A stretch of DNA of 7,613 nucleotides. Source: Sphingomonas sp. (GTDB lineage Bacteria > Pseudomonadota > Alphaproteobacteria > Sphingomonadales > Sphingomonadaceae). Both the position numbers and the translations under genes were made by a program. Position 1 is the first letter of the stretch, and every line of letters starts with the position of its first letter. This document shows, in pieces, positions 1-6,175 of this stretch. Where the stretch lies: contig PNLG01000384.1 in NCBI GenBank assembly GCA_013822915.1, forward strand, positions 1-7,613, in the 5' to 3' direction. A model generated the notes under the pieces. It had not been told where the DNA came from. It made no database searches and saw only the letters and a program-made list of their open reading frames with translations.

Positions 1-1228
1 CTGGCAGCTTGCGATAGCCGTGGACGAAGCACGCTTTCACCCGCACCGGTTCGCCGACGACATTCACCCGCATCCGCCGTTTGGCCATTTCCTCCAGCAG
101 CACGCTGATCTGCAATTCGGCCAGCCGCGCGCCGACACAGCGGTGGATGCCGTGGCCAAAAGCGAGGTGGCGGCGCGCATTGGGACGATCGACGACGATC
201 TTGTCGGCATCGGCGCCAAACACGCTTTCATCGCGATTGGCCGACAGATACCAGAGCGCGAGCTTGTCGCCCGCCTTGATCTGCTGCCCCTCCAGCACTG
301 TGTCCTGCGTCGCGGTGCGGCGCATATGGGCGAGCGGGGTTTGCCAGCGGATAATCTCCTGCGTCGCATTGTGGATGAGCGACGGGTCCGCCTCCAGCTT
401 GGCGCGCTGATCGGGGAACAGGTTGAGGCCGTAGGCGGCCGCGCTCATCGAATTGCGGGTGGTGTCATTGCCGCCGACGATCAGCAGGATCAGATTGCCG
501 AGGAATTCCATCTGGTCCATTTCCGACATCGCATCGGAATGGATCATCATCGAAATCAGGTCGGGTGTCGGGTCCTTGCCCAGTTTCTGCTGCCACAAAT
601 TCCCGAAATAGGCGGCGCAGTCGTGCATGTGCTGCAACCGGATGAGGCGCTTTTCCTCATCCTTGAACAGCTCGATATCGCCCGCCCAATCCGACCACAG
701 GGTAAGTTTGCGGCGATCCTCCCACGGGAAGTCGAACAGAATCGCAAGCATCTGGGTCGTCAATTCTATCGACACCGTATCGACCCAGTCAAATTCGGCG
801 CCCCAGGGCAGCGCGTCGAGAATTTCGCCGGTGCGCATGCGGATATTGTCGGTCATCCGCACCATTTCGCTGGGCGTGAAGGCGGGGGCGACGGTGCGGC
901 GCTGGCCGGTATGTTTGGGCCGGTCCATCGCAATGAACATCGGCATTTTGACGGCGCCGGGCATGGTTTCATCGAAATCGGCAAGGGTAATGCCGCCTGC
1001 TTCCGACGAATAGAGGTCGGGCAGCGATTCGACTTCGACGATCGGTTTGTAGGTCGATATCGACCAATAGGGGCCAAAATCGCTTTTCGGGACATAATGC
1101 ACCGGCGATTCGGCGCGCAGCCGGCGGAACGGTTCCTGCCAGCGATCCTCACTGTAAAGTTCGCCTGGGCTGACGTCGAACGGGTCGACAGCGTTCATGT
1201 TTCCTGCATCCTGTGCGAGTGTAGCCAT
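1..1228 (-). CDS. Cytochrome P450, CYP153-like (C-terminus cut by window edge)
   Basis: Haem monooxygenase that should hydroxylate a hydrophobic substrate using electrons from a ferredoxin and its reductase. The visible part is 409 residues. Seen directly: an I-helix oxygen-binding motif GGNDTT at 252-257 (D255/T256), the ExxR pair E291/R294 in EIIRWQTPLAHMRR, and the haem loop FGHGIHRCVG at 358-367 with C364 as iron ligand. There is no signal peptide or membrane anchor, so it is a soluble bacterial class I enzyme. The I-helix, the IIRWQTPLAHMRR stretch and GPYWSIS near residue 52 resemble CYP153, a family of terminal alkane/fatty-acyl hydroxylases; family and substrate are inferred by resemblance only. 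CYP153 proteins are about 420 residues or longer, so probably only some ten residues are missing. The start is ATG 1228, or the adjacent in-frame ATG at 1231; both follow GGAGAAG (1240-1234). No ferredoxin gene is visible; it could lie beyond the left edge. Confidence 0.95.
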   Translation of the reverse strand, partial: MATLAQDAGNMNAVDPFDVSPGELYSEDRWQEPFRRLRAESPVHYVPKSDFGPYWSISTYKPIVEVESLPDLYSSEAGGITLADFDETMPGAVKMPMFIAMDRPKHTGQRRTVAPAFTPSEMVRMTDNIRMRTGEILDALPWGAEFDWVDTVSIELTTQMLAILFDFPWEDRRKLTLWSDWAGDIELFKDEEKRLIRLQHMHDCAAYFGNLWQQKLGKDPTPDLISMMIHSDAMSEMDQMEFLGNLILLIVGGNDTTRNSMSAAAYGLNLFPDQRAKLEADPSLIHNATQEIIRWQTPLAHMRRTATQDTVLEGQQIKAGDKLALWYLSANRDESVFGADADKIVVDRPNARRHLAFGHGIHRCVGARLAELQISVLLEEMAKRRMRVNVVGEPVRVKACFVHGYRKLP

Positions 1229-1233
1229 CATTG

Positions 1234-1240
1234 CTTCTCC
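1234..1240 (-). promoter_or_regulatory. Ribosome binding site of the P450 gene
   Basis: GGAGAAG on the minus strand lies 5 bases (from GGAG) before ATG 1231 and 8 bases before ATG 1228. Both tandem ATGs are in frame, so the protein starts either MMATLAQ or MATLAQ. Confidence 0.7.
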
Positions 1241-1248
1241 CTCAGCCG

Positions 1249-1284
1249 CAATGTCACTATCAACTGACACCAATGTCAATAGTG
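1249..1284 (-). promoter_or_regulatory. Probable P450 promoter overlapped by direct and inverted repeats
   Basis: In the gap between the ABC permease stop and the P450 start, the minus strand has TTGACA (1279-1274), a 17-base spacer and TGACAT (1256-1251). This is a perfect -35 with a 4-of-6 match to the -10 consensus. The octamer CAATGTCA (plus strand) occurs at 1249-1256 and again at 1271-1278, a 22-base period or about two helical turns, so one copy covers each promoter element. The second copy is also half of the perfect inverted repeat TGACACCAATGTCA (1265-1278, 5-base arms, 4-base spacer). CACTAT (1255-1260) and ATAGTG (1279-1284) form a further inverted pair. The repeats suggest a regulator binding site, but the regulator is unknown. 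A start site near 1244 would leave a leader of only about 13-16 bases. Confidence 0.5.
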
Positions 1285-1291
1285 TTTGCGA

Positions 1292-2530
1292 TCAGCGACG
1301 AGCGAATAATGCAGTAAAGCCCTTACGCCCGCTGCCCGATTTGAGCACGCCGCGCCGAAATGCGCCCGCGCCGATCCAGATGGTGATGCCAACCCACAGC
1401 GCCTGCCACGCCAGCGCCAGCAGGTGCGGCCAGATATCGGCGCGATTCGCGGCATAGGCAGCCATCGCAAAGGGCGAACTGAGCGGGAAAATCTGGGCCA
1501 CCAGCGCTAGCGTGCTGCCAGGATCGGCAGCGGCGGCAGACGCCAGCCCAAACATCGCCATCTGCACAATCGTGATCGGCAGCGACAGCATCTGGATTTC
1601 GCGCATCGATTGCGCCTGCGCGCCGACGCTCAGGAACACCGCGCCGAGCAACATATAGGCCATGGTGAAATAGCCGCAGAAGAGCAGAACAAACGCGGGC
1701 AGTCCGATCGCGGGTGCCAATTCGGCAAGCGCGGCGCCCCCGCCGGGCAGCACCCGGCCAATCTGGCTGAGCAACGCGCCCCAGAAAGTGACGAACAGCA
1801 CCGCGACGCCAAACATGCCGAGCAACTTGCCCAGAAACACCGATTCAAGCGGGACGGCGGCGGCAAGCACTTCGATCACTTTGCTCCCGCGTTCCTCCGC
1901 CATCGTGCCGACCGCTTGGCCGGACAGGAATAGGGTGAGGAAGAAAATGCCCGTCACCGCCAGAAACGCCGATTGATTACGGCCCGACCGCGATGCCGTG
2001 GTGCGCACCACCGACGCCTTGGTCGCGGTGGAAAGCACCGCGCCGCCCGCTGACTGGCGCTGGAGCGTTACCTCTGCCAGCGTTTCCAGATAATCGGCGG
2101 TCCGCGCGCCTTTTGCGCTGTAAAGGATGTGCGGCCGCTCCAGCGGGCCGAACATGATGGCCGAAACTTCGACATCGCGCCGGTCAAACGCGACGCGCGC
2201 CTGCGCCTCCGGATTTGCGCCAGGCGTCTCGATCACCAGCGGCGGTGGCGCGTCGCCCCGGCGGAAAATCGCGCGCAGGCGTTTATCGGCGGCGGTGAGT
2301 GCCGCCCCGGTTGCCGGGTCGGCCAGCGCGATCAACTGCACCTTGTCGTTCGATCCGCGCGCGAGCGTCGCGCCGCCCAGTCCGCCGACGACGCCAAAGC
2401 CGATCATGATCAGCGGCGACAACAGAAACAGCAGGAACAGCGGCGTGAACACGGTCGCCACAAAATCGCGCCGCGCGATTGTCAGCGTCTGGCGGATCAG
2501 GCGGCGGGCATTGCCGGTCGTGTTGCTCAT
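1292..2530 (-). CDS. ABC-2 type exporter permease (NatB-like)
   Basis: Membrane subunit of a two-gene ABC exporter in the cytoplasmic membrane, 412 residues. The N-terminal helix spans about 28-53, followed by a soluble, probably periplasmic domain of about 130 residues (55-185). About five or six more helices follow: around 187-208, 234-256, 270-303, 315-335 and 370-391. The motif EERGSKVIEVLAAAVPLES at 212-230, just after the second helix, is the typical cytoplasmic coupling segment of NatB-type ABC-2 permeases, which carry EE(K/R)xS(R/K)VxEVL there. The start ATG 2530-2528 overlaps the stop of the ATPase gene (ATGA, 2530-2527), so the two are translationally coupled and one complex is expected. 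The Bacillus NatAB pair exports sodium, but this family is broad and the substrate here cannot be told. The P450 gene follows after 60 bases on the same strand and probably has its own promoter. Confidence 0.9.
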   Translation of the reverse strand: MSNTTGNARRLIRQTLTIARRDFVATVFTPLFLLFLLSPLIMIGFGVVGGLGGATLARGSNDKVQLIALADPATGAALTAADKRLRAIFRRGDAPPPLVIETPGANPEAQARVAFDRRDVEVSAIMFGPLERPHILYSAKGARTADYLETLAEVTLQRQSAGGAVLSTATKASVVRTTASRSGRNQSAFLAVTGIFFLTLFLSGQAVGTMAEERGSKVIEVLAAAVPLESVFLGKLLGMFGVAVLFVTFWGALLSQIGRVLPGGGAALAELAPAIGLPAFVLLFCGYFTMAYMLLGAVFLSVGAQAQSMREIQMLSLPITIVQMAMFGLASAAAADPGSTLALVAQIFPLSSPFAMAAYAANRADIWPHLLALAWQALWVGITIWIGAGAFRRGVLKSGSGRKGFTALFARR

Positions 2531-3462
2531 GCGCCCGCCTCCAGCGCGTCGCGGCCGACAATGCGAACAAAGGCATCGTGCAGGCTGGGGCGTTCGATCG
2601 ACAGCCCCGAAATGCCGTGTCCGGCGGCGATCAACTTCATCAGCAACGCCTCAATCCCGTCATGGTCGCCATTTTCCGGCAGGGTAAAGCGCCAGCCATC
2701 ATGCACCCGCTCGGCGTCCGCGGGGAGCAGGGCGCGCAGCCCCTCACCCTCATGATGCGGCACATAATGCGCCTTGAACGGCAGGATGGCGCGCGCGTCG
2801 GCGACCGTCCCCTCAAACTGGCGCTTGCCGCCCGCGATAATCGCCAGTCGGTCGCACAGCCGTTCGGCATGGCCCATGATGTGGGTGGAAAACAGCACCG
2901 TCGCCCCGCGATCGCGCTCCGCCCGGATCAGCATTTCGAGCCGTTCCTGATTGACGGGGTCGAGCCCGGAAAACGGCTCGTCAAGCACCAGCAATTCGGG
3001 TTGGTGGACCACCGATCCGCAAAGCTGGACAAGCTGGGCCATCCCCTTTGACAATTTGCGGATTTTCTCGTCCCCGGCATGGCCAAGCCCTGCTGCCTCC
3101 AGCAAGCCATCGGCGCGTTTGCGCCCAATCCGCCAGTCGAGCCCGCGCAACGCGCCCATGAACGCAATTGCCTCCCGCGCTTTCATCGCCGGGTAAAGCC
3201 CGCGCTCCTCGGGCAGATAGCCGACGCAGTCGCTGGCCTCGCGCGGGATGGCGCGGCCCAGCAGCGTGCGCGCGCCCTCATCGGGTTCGATGATGCCCAG
3301 CAACATCCGCAGCGTCGTCGTCTTGCCCGCGCCATTGGGGCCGAGCACGCCGTAAATCATCCCCTTTGGCACCGCGATATCGACCCCGTCGACCACACGG
3401 CGCTCGCCAAATCGTTTGACCAGCCCGGTCGCGCTGATCGCCAGATTGCTTTGCAAGCCCAT
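2527..3462 (-). CDS. ABC exporter ATP-binding subunit (NatA-like)
   Basis: ATPase that drives the ABC-2 permease encoded directly downstream, 311 residues from the ATG. Seen directly: Walker A GPNGAGKTT at 41-49, signature LSKGMAQ at 137-143, Walker B ELLVLDEP at 156-163, D-loop SGLD at 165-168 and switch histidine H194 (STH). The Q-loop position reads GYLPEERGLYP (81-91), with no glutamine; PEERGLY is usual in NatA-type ATPases. After about residue 220 comes a C-terminal domain of about 85 residues of the DUF4162 type found on these exporters, ending in SIERPSLHDAFVRIVG. The stop overlaps the permease start by four bases. The start is uncertain: AGGGGG (3468-3463) touches ATG 3462 with no spacer but lies 6 bases before the in-frame TTG at 3456, which would give a protein two residues shorter. 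The gene is divergent from queG. Confidence 0.93.
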   Translation of the reverse strand: MGLQSNLAISATGLVKRFGERRVVDGVDIAVPKGMIYGVLGPNGAGKTTTLRMLLGIIEPDEGARTLLGRAIPREASDCVGYLPEERGLYPAMKAREAIAFMGALRGLDWRIGRKRADGLLEAAGLGHAGDEKIRKLSKGMAQLVQLCGSVVHQPELLVLDEPFSGLDPVNQERLEMLIRAERDRGATVLFSTHIMGHAERLCDRLAIIAGGKRQFEGTVADARAILPFKAHYVPHHEGEGLRALLPADAERVHDGWRFTLPENGDHDGIEALLMKLIAAGHGISGLSIERPSLHDAFVRIVGRDALEAGA

Positions 3463-3468
3463 CCCCCT
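3463..3468 (-). promoter_or_regulatory. Shine-Dalgarno that bears on the ABC ATPase start
   Basis: AGGGGG on the minus strand directly abuts the ATG at 3462, which is too close for normal initiation. The in-frame TTG at 3456-3454 lies six bases downstream, the normal distance. Either TTG is the real start, or the ATG is used with little help from this element. Confidence 0.4.
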
Positions 3469-3535
3469 AAACCCAATGCGGTGTCATGATCGCGCGGCTG
3501 TGCGATCCGGTTCTCCCCATTGGTAGCGGGCGAAG
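3469..3535. promoter_or_regulatory. Divergent control region between the ABC operon and queG
   Basis: Both transcription units must start in or near this short region unless promoters lie inside the opposing genes. It holds an inverted repeat GATCGC (3488-3493) / GCGATC (3502-3507) with an 8-base spacer, which could be an operator or may be chance in GC-rich DNA. I cannot identify convincing -35/-10 pairs in either direction, and queG has only a weak purine stretch (GCGAAG) directly before its ATG. The extent is set by the flanking genes rather than by a motif. Confidence 0.35.
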
Positions 3536-4609
3536 ATGAATAAAGACAAGTCATTCGCTGCACGATTGAAGCAACACGCCGCCGATATCGGCTTTCACGC
3601 CTGCGGGATTGCGCCCGCCGATGCCGCGCCACAGGCGGGCGAACGGTTACGCGCCTGGCTTGAGGCGGGCCGGCATGGCGATATGATCTGGATGTCAGCG
3701 CGCGAGGGGGAGCGCGCATCGCCCGCCGGGCTATGGCCTGCGGTGCGCAGCGTGATCGCGCTGGGCATGAGCTATGCCCCCGCCGCCGACCCGCTGGCGC
3801 TGGCGGGCGAACCGACGCGCGGGCGCATTTCGGTATATGCGCAAGGCGGGGATTATCACGATGTCGTCAAACGCGCGCTCAAGGCACTGGCGCGGTGGAT
3901 CGTGGCCGAGGCGGGTGGCGATGTGAAAGTGTTCGTCGATACCGCACCCGTCATGGAAAAGCCGCTGGCACAGGCCGCCGGGATTGGCTGGCAAGGCAAG
4001 CACAGTAATCTGGTCAGCCGCACCGATGGGAGCTGGCTGTTCCTGGGCGTGATTTATACCACGCTGGATCTCGCCGCCGACGCGCCCGGTCGCGATGCGT
4101 GCGGGTCGTGCGATGCGTGTCAGCGTGCCTGCCCGACCGATGCGTTCCCCGCGCCCTATCAACTCGATGCGCGACGGTGCGTTTCGTATCTGACAATCGA
4201 GCATGCCGGGCCAATCCCCCATGATCTGCGCGCAGGGATCGGCAACCGCGTCTATGGATGCGATGATTGTCTGGCAGTGTGTCCGTGGAATAAATTTGCG
4301 GCATCGGCGGCGGCCAACCGCGCCTTTTTGCCGCGTGCAGAACTGGCAGCACCCGCGCTTGGCGATCTGCTCGCGCTTGACGATGCGGGATTTCGCGCGG
4401 TGTTTGCCGGTTCGCCGATCAAGCGGATCGGGCGCGATCGGATGGTACGCAATGCCGCGATTGCCGCCGGGAATAGCGGTGATGCCCGGTTAGTGGTGGC
4501 GCTACGCCCCTTGTTGGGCGATACGTCAGCGGTGGTGCGCGAAGCCGCCGATTGGGCGCTGGCGCAGTTATTTGCCGCCACTGCGCCGGGTGATCGCGGC
4601 GACGCATGA
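3536..4609 (+). CDS. queG: Epoxyqueuosine reductase QueG
   Basis: Cytoplasmic cobalamin-dependent iron-sulfur enzyme that reduces epoxyqueuosine to queuosine at the wobble base of tRNAs with GUN anticodons, the last step of queuosine synthesis; 357 residues, a normal length. Seen directly: VDTAPVMEKPLAQAAGIGWQGKHSN around 134-158, with D135 matching the family's catalytic aspartate. Eight cysteines (C189, C192, C195, C199, C215, C242, C245, C249) in CGSCDACQRACP and CDDCLAVCPWN supply two 4Fe-4S clusters. A HEAT-like helical segment lies at about 300-345, as in known QueG proteins, where it contacts tRNA. No motif is missing. No other queuosine gene (queA, tgt, queC-F) is visible. It is divergent from the ABC operon, and its last 42 bases overlap the convergent lipoprotein gene. 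The ATG at 3536 has only a weak ribosome binding site, but it gives the expected N-terminus ahead of the conserved GFHACGI (19-25). Confidence 0.97.
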   Translation: MNKDKSFAARLKQHAADIGFHACGIAPADAAPQAGERLRAWLEAGRHGDMIWMSAREGERASPAGLWPAVRSVIALGMSYAPAADPLALAGEPTRGRISVYAQGGDYHDVVKRALKALARWIVAEAGGDVKVFVDTAPVMEKPLAQAAGIGWQGKHSNLVSRTDGSWLFLGVIYTTLDLAADAPGRDACGSCDACQRACPTDAFPAPYQLDARRCVSYLTIEHAGPIPHDLRAGIGNRVYGCDDCLAVCPWNKFAASAAANRAFLPRAELAAPALGDLLALDDAGFRAVFAGSPIKRIGRDRMVRNAAIAAGNSGDARLVVALRPLLGDTSAVVREAADWALAQLFAATAPGDRGDA

Positions 4610-4945
4610 GGCGCGGTCGATCGGGGTGCCATTGGGCTGGCGCGCATCGACATGGGTGACGACCGGCGCGCCTGTGCCCTTTGGATAAAGATAGGTGTCG
4701 AGGATGCAGATGCCGCTCGCAAATTGGAGCTTGCGCGCCGCCCCCTCGTTCAGTGCGGCGTCGGGCTTGCCGAACAGGGCAATCAGGCCGCGCTCATTTT
4801 GCCCCAGCACCCGTTCCAGCCCGCCGCGCGGCAGCGTGGCGTTGGTTGGGATCGGGGTGGCGGCGGCGCGCGTGACGGGGGGTGGCGTGGTGCCGGTGGT
4901 GCACGCGCTGACCATTAGCAGCAGACCCGCCATACAACGCCGCAT
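4568..4945 (-). CDS. Small lipoprotein, BamE/SmpA-like core, function unknown
   Basis: Predicted lipoprotein of 125 residues from ATG 4945. A short basic N-terminus and hydrophobic stretch lead to the lipobox LMVSAC, with lipidated C15, so the mature protein of about 110 residues is anchored in a membrane facing the periplasm. A Thr/Pro/Ala-rich linker (about 16-40) precedes a compact domain: ERVLGQNERGLIALFGKPD (44-62), then FASGICILDTYLYPKG (75-90). This pattern of a helix ending in LFGxPD followed by a strand region resembles the BamE/SmpA fold and small lipoproteins common in alphaproteobacteria. The two mature cysteines C80 and C114 could form a disulfide. GGAG of GGGAGAAA favours ATG 4945 (6-base spacer) over the GTG at 4948 (3-base spacer). 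The 3' end overlaps the end of queG by 42 bases in convergent orientation. The lipoprotein call is firm; the role is unknown. Confidence 0.85.
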   Translation of the reverse strand: MRRCMAGLLLMVSACTTGTTPPPVTRAAATPIPTNATLPRGGLERVLGQNERGLIALFGKPDAALNEGAARKLQFASGICILDTYLYPKGTGAPVVTHVDARQPNGTPIDRASCVAAITRRSGGK

Positions 4946-4980
4946 CACTTTCTCCCGATTTGCTGACCCTCAGAATCACG

Positions 4981-5010
4981 AACCGGCCCCGCCCGCAAGC
5001 CCCGCCGGTT
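4981..5010. repeat. Inverted repeat in the divergent lipoprotein/kinase region
   Basis: Perfect 7-base arms AACCGGC (4981-4987) and GCCGGTT (5004-5010) flank a 16-base C-rich spacer. It lies in the 120-base divergent region (4946-5065), which must hold the start signals for both genes; I found no convincing promoter hexamers there. It could be an operator, but in DNA of this GC content a 7-base pairing may be chance. Confidence 0.3.
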
Positions 5011-5054
5011 GCGCAATGTCGCGCGCAGCGATAGGCGGCACCCACGCGCTTGCC

Positions 5055-5060
5055 AGGAGA
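5055..5060 (+). promoter_or_regulatory. Ribosome binding site that fixes the kinase start at GTG 5066
   Basis: AGGAGA lies five bases before GTG 5066. It supports this start over upstream in-frame alternatives such as TTG 5009, which has no such element and would add 19 residues (starting RNVARSD after the initiator) not expected in PfkB kinases. Confidence 0.75.
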
Positions 5061-5065
5061 TAGCT

Positions 5066-6100
5066 GTGACCGACCCCGTTGCCGCCGCCACTTTGCCCCC
5101 CACTTTAGATGTCGTTGCCATCGGCAACGCGATTGTCGACGTGCTCGCCCATGCCGATGATGACTTCATCACCGAACAGGGCATGGCCAAGGGGTCGATG
5201 CAGTTGGTGTTCTCGCCCGCTGAAGCCGATGCGCTTTACGCAAAAATGGGGCCGGGGACCGAGGCGAGCGGCGGATCGGCTGCCAATACGGTTGCGGGTA
5301 TCGCCGCGCTGGGCGGCAAGACGGGCTTTATTGGTCAGGTTGCCAAGGATCAGCTCGGCGAAGTCTTTGCCCACGACATCCGCGCCGCTGGGGTCGCATT
5401 TGACACCGCCGCGCGCGACGGCGAACCTTCGACCGCGCGCTGCCTGATCTTTGTCACCCCCGATGGTCAACGCACGATGAACACGTTTCTGGGTGCGTCG
5501 CAATTCCTGCCGGCTGCGGCGCTCGACCGGGCGCTGATCGAATCGGCGGCGATCCTGTATCTTGAGGGGTATCTTTGGGATCCGGAGGAACCGCGTGCGG
5601 CAATGCGGGCGGCGATCGACATGGCGCGCGGCGCGGGTCGCAAAGTGGCGTTCACGCTGTCCGATGTGTTCTGCATCTCGCGCCACGGCGATGATTTCCG
5701 CCAATTGCTGTCCGACGGCCTGATCGACATTTTGTTCGCCAATGAAAATGAGCTGCTCGCGCTTGCCAATGAGGAAGTGTTTGAAGATGCGCTCCGGCGT
5801 GTGGCCGAGCAAGTCCCGCTGCTGGTCGTCACGCGCAGTGAAAAGGGTGCGCTCGCGATTGGCCGGGGCCAAAGTGCGACGGTCGCGGCCGAGCCGATCG
5901 AGCGGGTGGTGGACACAACCGGGGCTGGCGATTTGTTTGCAGCAGGCTTCCTTCACGGTCAGGCGCAGGGGATGAACTTGGTCGAATCGCTGCGGCTCGG
6001 CGCGATTTGCGCGGCTGAAATCATTAGCCATGTCGGCGCGCGGTCGATGGTGGATCTGAAGGCGCTGGCGGCGGAGAAGCTGGGACTGACGCTGGCCTGA
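5066..6100 (+). CDS. PfkB-family kinase, probable adenosine kinase
   Basis: Cytoplasmic ribokinase-like kinase of 344 residues that transfers phosphate from ATP to a sugar or nucleoside hydroxyl. Seen directly: VVAIGNAIVDVL at the N-terminus (16-27), the PfkB substrate motif GGSAANT at 69-75 followed by AGIAALGGKTGFIGQV, NENE at 226-229 (the NxxE motif of the family) and DTTGAGD at 283-289, the anion-hole signature with D289 as catalytic base. Close relatives in alphaproteobacteria are usually annotated as adenosine kinase, which would recycle adenosine to AMP. The motifs alone do not exclude a ribokinase or another sugar kinase, so substrate is inferred. The GTG start follows AGGAGA by five bases. 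It is divergent from the lipoprotein gene and convergent with the amino acid permease, separated from it by a strong hairpin. It appears to be transcribed alone. Confidence 0.92.
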   Translation: MTDPVAAATLPPTLDVVAIGNAIVDVLAHADDDFITEQGMAKGSMQLVFSPAEADALYAKMGPGTEASGGSAANTVAGIAALGGKTGFIGQVAKDQLGEVFAHDIRAAGVAFDTAARDGEPSTARCLIFVTPDGQRTMNTFLGASQFLPAAALDRALIESAAILYLEGYLWDPEEPRAAMRAAIDMARGAGRKVAFTLSDVFCISRHGDDFRQLLSDGLIDILFANENELLALANEEVFEDALRRVAEQVPLLVVTRSEKGALAIGRGQSATVAAEPIERVVDTTGAGDLFAAGFLHGQAQGMNLVESLRLGAICAAEIISHVGARSMVDLKALAAEKLGLTLA

Positions 6101-6123
6101 TCTGCGCATTACGGCGGGAATCA

Positions 6124-6159
6124 AAATGGGCCGACGGGTACGACCCCGTCGGCCCATTT
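6124..6159. terminator. Bidirectional intrinsic terminator
   Basis: A perfect 15-bp inverted repeat, AAATGGGCCGACGGG (6124-6138) and its complement (6145-6159), with a 6-base loop TACGAC. Four A's at 6123-6126 on the left and TTT at 6157-6159 (then CTT) on the right give a GC-rich stem ending in a short U tract when read from either side. It lies between the ends of two convergent genes, 24 bases after the kinase stop and 17 bases after the permease stop, so it should terminate both. The U tracts are short (four and three). Confidence 0.88.
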
Positions 6160-6175
6160 CTTGTCTGGAAACCGG

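Noticed and set aside
20..1267. 415-codon open frame on the plus strand opposite the P450
   Set aside because: Antisense to an unmistakable P450 with all motifs on the minus strand. Its translation is rich in His, Arg and Gln with no recognisable domain, as expected for a shadow frame in GC-rich DNA.
2129..2755. Plus-strand frames of about 190-208 codons across the ABC permease and ATPase
   Set aside because: Arg/Ala-rich shadows of two well-supported coupled minus-strand genes; they cross the gene boundary without any motif.
5009..5065. Upstream extension of the kinase to TTG 5009
   Set aside because: No ribosome binding site at that start; AGGAGA correctly placed before GTG 5066 marks the real start, and the extra 19 residues do not look like a PfkB N-terminus.
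5105..6157. 350-codon open frame on the minus strand opposite the PfkB kinase
   Set aside because: The plus strand encodes a complete kinase with both PfkB motifs and a ribosome binding site. The minus frame is Arg-rich, without motifs, and would run into the terminator hairpin.
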